Shown here piece after piece: positions 27,001-34,656 of a stretch of 35,999 bases of DNA. Location of the stretch: the NCBI GenBank assembly GCA_002686995.1, contig NYZC01000406.1, positions 1 to 35,999 of the forward strand, written 5' to 3'. This DNA comes from Phycisphaeraceae bacterium. GTDB taxonomy: Bacteria; Planctomycetota; Phycisphaerae; Phycisphaerales; Phycisphaeraceae. Every line of letters begins with the position of its first letter. Positions within the stretch are counted from its first letter, which is position 1. The notes under the pieces were generated by a model, which saw nothing but the letters and a program-made list of their open reading frames with translations, did no database searches and was not told the DNA's origin. The position numbers and the translations under genes are program-made.

Positions 27001-28508
27001 CGATTCTGTACGCCGTCGCGTCGAATCACGAGCGTCTCGGCCGGCATGACCTGGCGCGGGAGCGACTGGCGTCGATTCCCTCCGGCGCGGCGGACTACGT
27101 GCCGGCGCAGATCCGTCTCGCCTGGCTCGAACAGCGCGACGGGCTGACGAAGGACGCCGCCGGCCGGCTCTCGGCGCTGGTGAGGGCCACCGACGATCAC
27201 GACGCGATCGTGCGCCATTTCCTGGCTGCGCTGTCGGACGCGCCCGGCCTCTCGGCACAGTTCGGCGCCGTGGCCGGGGCGCTCGAAATCGAAATGATCG
27301 CGCCGAAGCGACGACACGAATGGATGCGCACGGCCGTGCGCGCGGCCGCGAACCGCCACGACTGGCCGGCGGTGCTGACGGCGCTGCTGCGGATGGACCG
27401 GGAGCGCCCCGGCACGCTCAGCGTGATGGCCGCGCGCGTCGCGGTGCTCGCGCATCTCGGGCGCAGGGAGATGGCGATCGAGCTGTGGCATGCGCAGCCG
27501 AAGCTGCAGTCGTCGCCGGTTGGACACCTGCTCGCGACGACGCTGGAGCTGGAGGCGCCGGCCGATTCCGTCGGGAACGCGGTCAGCGCCTACTTCGCGG
27601 CGATGGCTGACGGGCAGGTCGATGCCGCGCAGGAAGCCGGCGGTCGAATCCGTTCGGGCCAGTACATGTACGGAGCGGACATGATTGCCGCGGCCGAGGG
27701 CGCGGCGGCGCGGACGGCGCACCGTCGCGCCCTGCTGCGCCGACTCGGTCTCGCCGTCGTCTGTCTCGAGGTGGGGCTGCCGCAACTGGCCGAGCTGATC
27801 GGGATCGGGGTGATGCGCGAGGCGCCGGATCTGGCACTCGGGCACGGCGTCTTTGCGCTGGCCGTGCACCGGCAGGATCGTTCGATCTATTCGGCGTTCT
27901 CGGAAGTCCTGGGACGCATTCCGGATCCGGTGACTGGCGGCGCGATCGCGCTGCATCTGCGCGCGGTCGCGCGCTCGACCGGCAATGATCACGAGGGAGC
28001 GATTGCCGACTTGCAGGCCCTGCTCTCGCGTGAGCCGGAGAACGCGCACGTGCACTTCCTGCTGACCCAGATCCTGCAGGTGGCGGGGCAAGTCGAGCAC
28101 GCCGTGCCGTACTGGAGGCGGCTGATCGAGTCGAACGGCCCTTACAGCATCGTTGCGGCGAACAACAGCGGATACTTCATGGCTCAGCTCGACGACCGTC
28201 ACGTGCCGGCGGCGCGGCGAACCCTGCGCGACGCGGTCAGCGCGGCCCCGAACAACGCTTCACTGCGGGACACGCTCGGATGGATCGAGCACCTCGCGGG
28301 CAACGACGAGGAGGCCCGCGCGCACCTGCAGCACGCAGTGGCCGCGCGGCCGGACGATCTGGAGACTCACTATCACCTTGGGGTGGTGTACGCGGCGACG
28401 GACGAGCCGTCGATGGCTCGGGCGCATCTCGAGCACGTCATCCTCGGGTGCGAAGATGAGGCGCTCCTCGACAGGGCGCAGGAAGCGCTGAGCGCGATGG
28501 AGCAGTGA
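24027..28508 (+). CDS. Giant TPR-repeat lipoprotein
   Basis: A 1493-residue protein built almost wholly of tetratricopeptide-like helical pairs (repeated patterns such as AxxLLAxALxxxGxxxEAIxxLExVLxxxP). The N-terminus has a basic start, a hydrophobic stretch and a lipobox-like LLAGGC with Cys32, so it is probably an outer- or inner-membrane lipoprotein facing the periplasm. TPR arrays make protein-binding surfaces. Length and lipidation recall, but do not prove, the PrsT-type TPR lipoproteins linked to PEP-CTERM/exosortase systems; two PEP-CTERM proteins are encoded close by, though no exosortase is in the window. It converges with the truncated PEP-CTERM gene, with 21 bases between the stops. 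Confidence 0.82.
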   Translation: MGCVYSGGRRRRVIGPWIFAGGVSLLLLAGGCGDTEQVRRNSALVAFESGLFQRALELADAELATQPDHRDLLRLKAGSERQLGLMDACHATWQRMLEIEPDDADVRVELVRWCWARLEMLDRRTARADRKVAEKIERVERTGLDQAEWYEGRSDGRSEASYIRARIADHRLERLQRRREAQRMTLGHDPLGVESGPAGEDELDSSIDSMRRRRDELLSVALEADPLHFPAVELQARVLTEEARWAKFWAFARPYANRVLPDSTVWTLVGGIVATPDAVAPRHERLDIGWQIHEAHRENPTGSARWLASGARLHQLADQWDLAAPLIVRALEIEPGNDFWKYEQARNYFGRKNYREAVAVLKPLYHRIGDVTLRVLYANALEKSGAHRQGRAVIREVLSRDPGNVLARETMLRFMAEQGQLADAESDVFDYAQLRSGDARATLIAMHYHLARGRLDHTLRLLEEVEKIEPLGPDHLRLLVEGYFKLEIAEKAVEYARRLSELEPGRHETRMLLAEALVMGGEHESARALIEQVRGGLPAPPPVDRMMARLHLKCGHYRQAIDLSSAVVREDPADAAARHLLAQALAATGQAEEAIDQLEAVLEAHPADAAAHALLNRFYQFLGDAPRAAHHLAQIDPEEIDEHVSPVLAAQLGLREGDLERALSICNLALAAGHPDPAIHLFLARIYRHRQDTSREELHLRSLLYLRPRTPLVYALIARFYIEQNDPERGITLIEDQKNRAAVPAALALARLLAHAGMEHSGLRRLEAVFEEQVRKGSAQALKIADAIAAIHLSPEMDAPDAARKAYDRLIEADVFAAAAQFRKIMMIADDLKRSELVARLGALGRALTDEKRRLRQAVIEQLIRLDARDESIGLIDHWIGISGETTALLRAKGALELADGRIAPAIATYRQALETAPSNLHLRRRLAQAYERAGDHPAARDVYRGGDVIDNGARMLLLAELARMYDRLGLHRTARATFEAMERLGDLRDHAILYAVASNHERLGRHDLARERLASIPSGAADYVPAQIRLAWLEQRDGLTKDAAGRLSALVRATDDHDAIVRHFLAALSDAPGLSAQFGAVAGALEIEMIAPKRRHEWMRTAVRAAANRHDWPAVLTALLRMDRERPGTLSVMAARVAVLAHLGRREMAIELWHAQPKLQSSPVGHLLATTLELEAPADSVGNAVSAYFAAMADGQVDAAQEAGGRIRSGQYMYGADMIAAAEGAAARTAHRRALLRRLGLAVVCLEVGLPQLAELIGIGVMREAPDLALGHGVFALAVHRQDRSIYSAFSEVLGRIPDPVTGGAIALHLRAVARSTGNDHEGAIADLQALLSREPENAHVHFLLTQILQVAGQVEHAVPYWRRLIESNGPYSIVAANNSGYFMAQLDDRHVPAARRTLRDAVSAAPNNASLRDTLGWIEHLAGNDEEARAHLQHAVAARPDDLETHYHLGVVYAATDEPSMARAHLEHVILGCEDEALLDRAQEALSAMEQ

Positions 28509-28529
28509 GGTAAAGGATCCGGCGTCGGG

Positions 28530-29165
28530 TCAGCGGGCGCGACGCTGGATGCTCAGCCCGAGCAGGCTCAGGCAGATGCCGGTCAGCGTCGCCGTGACCG
28601 GCTCGGGGGCCGACGGTGAGGTCTGGATCTCGAAGCGACCCCAGTTGACGTTGTCGACGGCGCCCGATCCGCCCATGTAGATCTCGACGCGATCGAACTG
28701 CTGCGGGACGTTGCCCTGGTGGAAGCTGATCGGCGAGATGCGATTGATCGTGTTGTTGCCGAAGATCGCACCTTCGGTGTTCTGAAAGTCCATGAACGAA
28801 ACCTGGCCGACCGGGTTGTTGCCGAGCATGAACGAAGCGAAGTGCCCGTTCTCGTCGGCGCCCTCGATGTCCACGAGGTCGAAGCCGAACTCGGTGATCG
28901 GATCGTCGAAGTCGAAGAAGATCGATCCGGCGGGGCGTTCGCCTTCGTCGTCGGAGTTCACGGTGTTGTCGCTCGGCGGATTCAGATCCTCGTGCTCGTG
29001 GATGATGATCATCCTGCCCATCTCGGTGTTCGTGGGCAGGTTGCCGCCGGCCCAGGGCGGGCCCTGGAGATCGACGTCGGGCGACCCGGTCCGGTCGGAG
29101 TCGTACACGGCGATGATCTCGAACGAAGTGTTGACGTTCTCGCCCGTGATCGTGACATGATCGAG
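28530..29165 (-). pseudogene. PEP-CTERM protein, 5' end missing
   Basis: The readable part (about 210 residues) is a secreted beta-rich protein with segments typical of PEP-CTERM families: VTITGENVNTSFEIIAVYDS, PPWAGGNLPTNTEMG and IFFDFDDPITEFGFDLVDIE. It ends in a sorting tag, APEPVTATLTGICLSLLGL followed by QRRAR. The homologous part stops at about VTITG near 29160, and there is no signal peptide. Upstream the same frame stays open to about 29513 but there it is only the antisense of a vWA-protein fragment. The gene therefore looks cut at its 5' end. If expressed from an upstream start it would not be exported. Confidence 0.7.
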
Positions 29166-29441
29166 CGACAGCGCCGTGACTACAGCTGGCAGTTCAACTA
29201 CCTGGGCGCCGATCCGAATACTTTCGACGACGCGATGCGGATGGGCATCGCCCGTGGCAGCACGGCGCGCTTCCTTGCGGCGCAGTCCGGCCAGGCCTTC
29301 TCCAGCGCCAGCGGCACCCTGGCGCGCATGAGGCACGCTTCCCGCAGGGGAAGAGATGTGCGGAGCGACTTCACGCCGGACGAGCGGCGGTCGATGGGGG
29401 GCTCGGACGATCCGGAAGATGATGATCGCAGGCCCTCGTAA
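29157..29441 (+). pseudogene. C-terminal fragment of a vWA-domain protein
   Basis: The 94 codons from ATG 29157 read MIERQRRDYSWQFNYLGADP and then FDDAMRMGI, STARFLAAQSGQAFSSASG and DFTPDERRSMGG. This matches the C-terminal end of a common vWA family, whose consensus has an 'eyxWxFxYLGAN...DA...a..lGI' pattern and an 'F.eEDR' tail. The metal-ion-dependent adhesion site and the rest of the vWA domain should lie upstream but are absent; instead the truncated PEP-CTERM gene begins there on the other strand. It is best read as a 3' remnant. Confidence 0.65.
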
Positions 29442-29500
29442 CCGAGGGCGCCGACGCGCCGGACGTCGCGGCGGGTGACGCCCCGCTACCATGACCGGGC

Positions 29501-30289
29501 ATGGTGCTGTCATGGTTTCGCAACCGCCGTCGACGCAGAATCTGCGCCCAGCCGTTTCCGGAACCGTGGCAGGAGGTGCTCGATCGCGACGTCGAGCACT
29601 ACCGGCGGCTCGGCGTGGAGGAGCAGTCGAAGCTGCGCGACGATCTGCGCGTGCTGGTCGCCGAAAAGACCTGGACCGGCATCGATGACCTGGTGGTCAC
29701 CGACGAGATGAAGGTCAACGTTGCGGCGCAGGCGAGCCTGCTGCTGCTCGGTTTCGAGCACGACTACTTCTCGCGGACGAGCGAGATCATCCTTCACCCG
29801 AGGAGCTACAAGGCCGCCCTGCGGTATCGTCAGGGCGCGGTGATCGTCGAGTCGTCGCCGCACCACCTGGGACAGGCTTATTACCGAGGGCCGGTGGTCC
29901 TGTCGTGGACGGCCGCGCGGGCGAGCGGGCGCGACGAGGACGACGGGCGCAACGTCGTTCTTCACGAGTTCGCGCACAAGCTCGACATGGCCGACGACCT
30001 GTCGGACGGCACGCCGGTGCTGCACAGCCGCGCCGCGTACCGCGACTGGGTGAAGGTGATGTCCCTCGCGTTCAACGAGCTTCGCGACCGGACCGACCGG
30101 GGTCGGGCGACGCTGCTCGACAAGTACGGCGCGAGCAACGAAGCGGAATTCTTCGCGTGCGCGACGGAGTGCTTCTTCGAGAAGCCGCGCCGGTTGCGGG
30201 AGCGACATCCGGACCTGTACGACGTGCTGCGGCAGTTTTACCGGCAGGATCCGGAGGTACGGATGGAGAGAAGGGTGGAGGGGGCGTAG
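29501..30289 (+). CDS. mtfA: M90 family zinc peptidase, MtfA-like
   Basis: A 262-residue cytosolic protein. The arginine-rich start and AQPFPEPWQEVLDRDVEHY are typical of MtfA. The zinc site is VVLHEFAHKLDMADD with HEFAH at residues 155-159, and the downstream EAEFFACATECFFEKP supplies the third ligand and the family signature. In E. coli MtfA (DgsA anti-repressor) binds the glucose regulator Mlc and acts as an aminopeptidase; Mlc is not expected in this phylum, so the partner here is unknown. ATG 29501 gives the family start; the ribosome site is weak. A dispersed hairpin follows the stop. Confidence 0.93.
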   Translation: MVLSWFRNRRRRRICAQPFPEPWQEVLDRDVEHYRRLGVEEQSKLRDDLRVLVAEKTWTGIDDLVVTDEMKVNVAAQASLLLLGFEHDYFSRTSEIILHPRSYKAALRYRQGAVIVESSPHHLGQAYYRGPVVLSWTAARASGRDEDDGRNVVLHEFAHKLDMADDLSDGTPVLHSRAAYRDWVKVMSLAFNELRDRTDRGRATLLDKYGASNEAEFFACATECFFEKPRRLRERHPDLYDVLRQFYRQDPEVRMERRVEGA

Positions 30290-30308
30290 CCGTGGCCTCG
30301 CCCCGTAG

Positions 30309-30328
30309 CCGAAGTCGCCAGACTTCGG
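30309..30328. repeat. Dispersed hairpin, perfect copy 4
   Basis: CCGAAGTC-GCCA-GACTTCGG is a perfect 8-bp stem with a four-base loop, 20 bases past the mtfA-like stop. Three imperfect relatives occur at 99-118, 220-238 and 19980-19999. It could act as a transcript 3'-end hairpin, but there is no following T-run. Confidence 0.7.
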
Positions 30329-30400
30329 ATCGGCTGCGGTATCGAGGGGGGGCATCTGTATTCTGGCGAAATCAGCTACGAGGGCGGGACGATTCCGCCG

Positions 30401-30428
30401 TTGACAGCACACGAGCTTTTCGTAGATT
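30401..30428 (+). promoter_or_regulatory. Sigma70-like promoter of the beta-propeller gene
   Basis: TTGACA (30401-30406) and TAGATT (30423-30428) are 16 bases apart. The expected transcript start near 30435 leaves a leader of about 90 bases before the ATG at 30527. The -35 is a perfect consensus match. Confidence 0.5.
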
Positions 30429-30526
30429 GCTGACGGCGAGAACGGGATCCGGAAAATCCGGGTGCCGCCGGTTTCGTGTTGGGCGCACGAGATCCGATCG
30501 ACGGTGACGAAGCACAAGGGGCAGCC

Positions 30527-31432
30527 ATGATGGCATCTTCCGGGCGATTAGTCGGATTGAGCGGCGCGGTTCTTGCGCTTTGCTGGTTCTGTAGCGGCTC
30601 CAGCGCCGACGGGCTGAATTGGGCGCTCCATCCTGATCCCGTCATGGGGCCTCCCGACGCCGTCATTGGCGGGCTCAGCGTGCTGAAGGACGGGAGCACG
30701 TTCAGGACCTGGCACGACCATGGCGGCCCTGGCCAGGAACGCATCATGCACAACACTTCAGGAGACGGGGTCACATGGGGCGCGTCGGCCGAGGTGTACC
30801 AGCCCTCAGGAACGAACGATGCCACGCCCAAGGTGCGCATGCGGAACGGCATGTTTCATATGTGGGTGGGTTCGGTTTCCGGGAGCGGTGTGAATTATGC
30901 GACGTCTGCGGATGGGCTTTCATGGCAATCGGTAGGGAACGTACCGCTGCTGGGAAGCGCTTACACGGTGCTTGCGGACCCCAGCGGTTTCGAGGCCTGG
31001 TACGGCGGCACCGGGATCGGCTATCGCTATGCGACCTCGTCGGACGGACTCAACTGGCAGGACGAAGGCCTCGCGATGCCATTGGGTGAGTTTCCATACG
31101 AGCAGGCTTCGGCATACCTCGACGTGGTCAAGGCCGACGGGTTCTATCACATGTGGTATTCCGCACATTCCGGATCGGGGCCCAACCGCCTCGCCTACGC
31201 GCGGTCGCGGGACGGCAGATCGTGGCAGAAACTCGGCCTGGTCAACGGACTCGACGCGGTCTCAGATATATCCACCCCTTCCGTGATCGCGGATGGAGAC
31301 CTGTTCAAGATCTGGTTCCTGCGCGACGGCGGCGGGAACAACGCCTTCTACGCGACGGCCGAGATACCGGAGCCTGCGACATTGCCGATCCTCGCAGCGT
31401 TGACGCTCGTCGGCCGCAGGCGGCGCCACTAA
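30527..31432 (+). CDS. PEP-CTERM secreted beta-propeller protein
   Basis: A 301-residue exported protein. A signal peptide is followed by at least four to five beta-propeller blades with the repeated signature YATSxDGLxWQ: VNYATSADGLSWQ, YRYATSSDGLNWQ and LAYARSRDGRSWQ, each preceded by an aromatic-rich strand such as MFHMWVGS or FYHMWYSA. This pattern is found in five-bladed GH43/GH32-like and related propellers, but catalytic acids are not evident. The C-terminus EIPEPATLPILAALTLVGRR is a PEP-CTERM sorting signal (PEP, hydrophobic helix, basic end), so export and exosortase processing are expected. ATG 30527 (or the next codon) has AAGGGG upstream. The base composition is slightly less GC-rich than its neighbours. 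Confidence 0.82.
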   Translation: MMASSGRLVGLSGAVLALCWFCSGSSADGLNWALHPDPVMGPPDAVIGGLSVLKDGSTFRTWHDHGGPGQERIMHNTSGDGVTWGASAEVYQPSGTNDATPKVRMRNGMFHMWVGSVSGSGVNYATSADGLSWQSVGNVPLLGSAYTVLADPSGFEAWYGGTGIGYRYATSSDGLNWQDEGLAMPLGEFPYEQASAYLDVVKADGFYHMWYSAHSGSGPNRLAYARSRDGRSWQKLGLVNGLDAVSDISTPSVIADGDLFKIWFLRDGGGNNAFYATAEIPEPATLPILAALTLVGRRRRH

Positions 31433-31498
31433 CCACGCATCCACTGTGATCTCTCCGTGCCGTTGCGAGAGGTCCATCCGCATCCATCCACGCTCCCC

Positions 31499-34201
31499 TC
31501 ATCCCCGATCGCGCGCGACGTTCTCCAGGCACTGGCAGATCAGCGCCGTCCATCCGGTCTGGTGGCTCGCGCCGCACCCGCGACCCGTATCGCCGTGGAA
31601 GTACTCGTGAAACAGCAGCAGGTCACGGAAATGTGGATCTTCGGCATACCGCGCCTCGTCTCCGGCAGCCGGTCTCCGACCACGCTCATCCGGCATGAAC
31701 AGCTTCACGAGCCGTCGGTTCAGCTCCGCGGCCACCTCGTGCAGCGTCATCTCGTGGTCTGACCGGGTGGGGCAGGGCACCTTGAACGCATCGCCGTAGA
31801 ATCGGTGATAGCGCTCGAGCGCCTCGATGAGCAGGTAGTTGATCGGGAACCAGATGGGGCCGCGCCAGTTGCTGTTGCCGCCGAACATCGCCGAACTCGA
31901 CTCTCCCGGCTCGTATCGCACCAGGTGATCTTCATCATGCAGTCGCAGCGCGAACGGCTCATCGGCGTGCACGCGGGAGAGCGAGCGGATGCCGTACGGC
32001 GAGAGGAACTCGCGCTCGTCCAGCAGGTAACGCAGCACCCGGCGCAGGCGCGGCTGCGACGGGATGGCGAGCAGGTAGCCGTCGTTTCGCTGCTGCATGA
32101 AGCTCGTCTGTCCGATCAGGTCCTCCCGGTACCGAAGAAACCAGTCCATCCGCTTGCGAAAGCCCGGCAGTCGCTCGATCAGGTCCTGTGCGATGAACTC
32201 GACGGCGCACAGCGGGATCAGTCCCACGATCGATCGCGCGCGCAGCGGCACCGCGTTCTGACCGAGATGAAGCTGGTCGTGGTAGAAGCCGTCCTGTCCG
32301 TCCCAGAGACCGGTGCCGCCCAGGTGGTTCATCGCGTCGGCGATCTGGACGAAGTGCTCGAAGAACTTGCTGGCCATGTCCTCGTAAGTCGGATCGTCAC
32401 GGGCGAGTTCGAGCGCGATTGACAGCATCGTGCCGCAGAAGAACGCCATCCACGCGGTGCCGTCGGCCTGCTCGAGGATCTCGCCGCCCGGCAGGGGGCG
32501 GTTGCGGTCGAAGACGCCGATGTTGTCCAGACCGAGGAAGCCGCCGGAGAACAGGTTGTTGCTTTCCGGATCCTTGCGGTTCACCCACCAGGTGAAGTTC
32601 AGCAGCAGCTTCTGGAACGCGCTGGCGAGAAACCGGCGGTCGCGCCGGCCGGGCGGGCCGGTCATCTTGTAGACGCGCCAGCAGGCCCACGCGTGCACGG
32701 GCGGGTTGACGTCGGAGAGATTGAACTCGTATGCCGGGATCTGCCCGTTCGGGTGCATGTACCATTCGCGCAGGAACAGCAATAGCTGCTGCCGCGCGAA
32801 CACCGGGTCGATGCGCGCGAACGGAATCATGTGAAAGGCGAGGTCCCACGCCGCGAACCAGGGGTACTCCCACTTGTCTGGCATCGACAGCACGTCACGC
32901 ACGTACAGGTGCGTCCACTCGTGGTTTCGCCCGCGCCGTCGCGACGCCGGCGGGGCGGGCGACCCGGGATCGCCCTGCAGCCAGTCGGTCACGATGTAGT
33001 GATAGAACTGCTTCGTCCAGAGCAGACCCGCGCTCGCCTGCCTGGCCACGCGGCGTTCCTCGGCATCCAGACGGGCGGAGAACCGGTTGGCGTAAAAGGC
33101 GTCCGCCTCGCTGATGCGCTGCTCGAACGTCCGGTCGAATTCAGCGCCCAGGCCTCGGTCGGCGCCGGATGCGCCATCCGTTTCTGTCAGGCGCAGCTTG
33201 ACGGTCACCTCGCCGCCCGATTCGACGTCGCACCGGTACCACGCGGCGACCTTCGTGCCGATGGCATTGACGTTCACCGCGTCCGTCTCACCCCTGGTGA
33301 CGCGCCGCCCGATCGCGTCCTTCGTGTAAGGATTCGCCTCGTCAATGCCGTACAGTCGGCGGGCGTTCGTTTCGTTCTCGGTGAACAGCATCGCGGGCGA
33401 AGCGCCGCCGGCATCAGGTCCTGCATGGAGCACGAATCGTCCCAGCGTCTCGTGCTCTGCGTCGATCGTGCCTGACCCGGTCTGCCGCATGGACGGCTTC
33501 CGCATGACGCCTTCGTGCCGGCATCCCCATGTCCACGTGTTGCGAAACCACAGGGTCGGAAGCAGGTGAAACGTCGCGGCCTCCGGACCTCGGTTAACCA
33601 CCTTGATGCGGATGAGCACGTCGTTCGGACCGGCCTTCGCATACTCCGCGAAGACGTCGAAATACCGATCCTCGTCGAACACGCCCGTTTCGAGTATCTC
33701 GAACTCGGGCCGGTCGCGACCCCGCCTGCGGTTCTCCTCGACGAGGCGCGAATAGGGAAAGGGCGCCTGGGGATACTTGTACAGCCCCTTCAGATAGGAG
33801 TGCGTCGGCGTGGCGTCGAGGTAGTAGTAGAGCTCCTTGACGTCCTCGCCGTGATTGCCTTCGGCGTTGGTCAGGCCGAACAGTCGCTCCTTGAGGATCG
33901 TGTCGCGGCCGTTCCACAGCGACAGCGCGAAGCAGAGCCGGCACTGGCGATCACAGATGCCGAGCAGGCCGTCCTCGCCCCACCGGTAGGCGATGCTGCG
34001 CGCGTGATCGTGCGGCACGTGATCCCAGCACGCGCCTTCGGCGGAGTAATCCTCCCGCACGGTGCCCCATTGACGCTCGGCGAGATACGGCCCCCAGCGC
34101 TTCCAGTTGCGCGACCGCGACGCGTCCTCCTCGAGGCGTTGCGCCTCGGCGTCCCGCGGTGTGCTTTCGAACGCCCGGAAACCATCACGGCCTTCGCTCA
34201 T
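31499..34201 (-). CDS. GH63-type glucosidase
   Basis: A 900-residue protein of the GH63 / MGH1-like family, enzymes that release glucose from alpha-glucosides or hydrolyse mannosyl/glucosylglycerate. Family hallmarks in order: ERQWGTVREDYSAEGACWDH at the N-terminus, the beta-sandwich part, PWFAAWDLAFHMIPFARIDP with the presumed catalytic Asp in AAWDLAFH, HPNGQIPAYEFNLSDVNPPV, GGNSNWRGPIWFPINYL, and FHGDTGRGCGASHQTGWTAL near the end. No signal peptide is seen, so it is probably cytosolic. ATG 34201 has GAGG close upstream. The cupin gene lies 84 bases upstream on the same strand, and the two may be co-transcribed. Confidence 0.9.
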   Translation of the reverse strand: MSEGRDGFRAFESTPRDAEAQRLEEDASRSRNWKRWGPYLAERQWGTVREDYSAEGACWDHVPHDHARSIAYRWGEDGLLGICDRQCRLCFALSLWNGRDTILKERLFGLTNAEGNHGEDVKELYYYLDATPTHSYLKGLYKYPQAPFPYSRLVEENRRRGRDRPEFEILETGVFDEDRYFDVFAEYAKAGPNDVLIRIKVVNRGPEAATFHLLPTLWFRNTWTWGCRHEGVMRKPSMRQTGSGTIDAEHETLGRFVLHAGPDAGGASPAMLFTENETNARRLYGIDEANPYTKDAIGRRVTRGETDAVNVNAIGTKVAAWYRCDVESGGEVTVKLRLTETDGASGADRGLGAEFDRTFEQRISEADAFYANRFSARLDAEERRVARQASAGLLWTKQFYHYIVTDWLQGDPGSPAPPASRRRGRNHEWTHLYVRDVLSMPDKWEYPWFAAWDLAFHMIPFARIDPVFARQQLLLFLREWYMHPNGQIPAYEFNLSDVNPPVHAWACWRVYKMTGPPGRRDRRFLASAFQKLLLNFTWWVNRKDPESNNLFSGGFLGLDNIGVFDRNRPLPGGEILEQADGTAWMAFFCGTMLSIALELARDDPTYEDMASKFFEHFVQIADAMNHLGGTGLWDGQDGFYHDQLHLGQNAVPLRARSIVGLIPLCAVEFIAQDLIERLPGFRKRMDWFLRYREDLIGQTSFMQQRNDGYLLAIPSQPRLRRVLRYLLDEREFLSPYGIRSLSRVHADEPFALRLHDEDHLVRYEPGESSSAMFGGNSNWRGPIWFPINYLLIEALERYHRFYGDAFKVPCPTRSDHEMTLHEVAAELNRRLVKLFMPDERGRRPAAGDEARYAEDPHFRDLLLFHEYFHGDTGRGCGASHQTGWTALICQCLENVARDRG

Positions 34202-34248
34202 GCGCCTCGATCGTATCAGAGTCGTGGAGGGCGGAGTTCCCGCGGTGC

Positions 34249-34293
34249 CACGGAACTACAGATCACGGAACTACAGATCACGGAACTACGGAT
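34249..34293. repeat. Three tandem 15-bp repeats
   Basis: CACGGAACTACAGAT occurs three times head to tail (34249-34263, 34264-34278, 34279-34293), the last copy with one A-to-G change. The array fills the gap between cupin and glucosidase genes and includes the cupin stop codon, so copy-number change could alter the end of the cupin or the spacing to the glucosidase. Confidence 0.85.
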
Positions 34294-34606
34294 CTCGGTA
34301 GAACACGGCAAGCCATACGGTCGGCTCGTCGGCGGAAGTCCACTCGACCCGGTGACGCCGGTGGGCCGGGATGTTGATGAAATCGCCAGGCCCCATCTCG
34401 ACGCGTTCGTCGTCCTGGAAGCGCAACATGGCACGGCCCCGCAGCACGACGACCCATTCGTGCTCGGCCTGGTCGTACCAGAGACCCTCGGGCGAGGACT
34501 GGCCGGTCGACACGATGCGCTCGATCCGCGCATCCGGTGCGTCGATCAGGATTTCCGCGAGCTCTTCGCGCGCCTGGTCCGGAACGTTGCTGAACAGATT
34601 GCCCAT
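34286..34606 (-). CDS. Small single-domain cupin
   Basis: A 106-residue protein consisting of one cupin beta-barrel. Motif 1 is WYDQAEHEWVVVLRGRAML, with a His-Glu in place of the double His, and motif 2 is GPGDFINIPAHRRHRVEW. Such stand-alone cupins bind a metal and a small molecule, often a sugar or organic acid, and can be isomerases or sensors; the function is not determined. ATG 34606 follows GGTGAG. It is divergent from the Gfo/Idh/MocA gene with only 50 bases between the start codons, and upstream of the GH63 gene on the same strand, pointing to a carbohydrate-use context. Confidence 0.82.
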   Translation of the reverse strand: MGNLFSNVPDQAREELAEILIDAPDARIERIVSTGQSSPEGLWYDQAEHEWVVVLRGRAMLRFQDDERVEMGPGDFINIPAHRRHRVEWTSADEPTVWLAVFYRDP

Positions 34607-34619
34607 GGCGTCTCACCGG

Positions 34620-34650
34620 TTGTCACCCGTCGTTCGGGTGGCATTATATT
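34620..34650 (+). promoter_or_regulatory. Promoter of the Gfo/Idh/MocA gene with dyad in the spacer
   Basis: TTGTCA (34620-34625) and TATATT (34645-34650) are 19 bases apart, a sigma70-like pair in an otherwise GC-rich region. A perfect dyad CACCCG-TCGTT-CGGGTG (34624-34640) fills the spacer, the position of a repressor operator. The -10 ends six bases before ATG 34657, so transcription would begin at or next to the start codon. Confidence 0.5.
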
Positions 34651-34656
34651 GATCGA

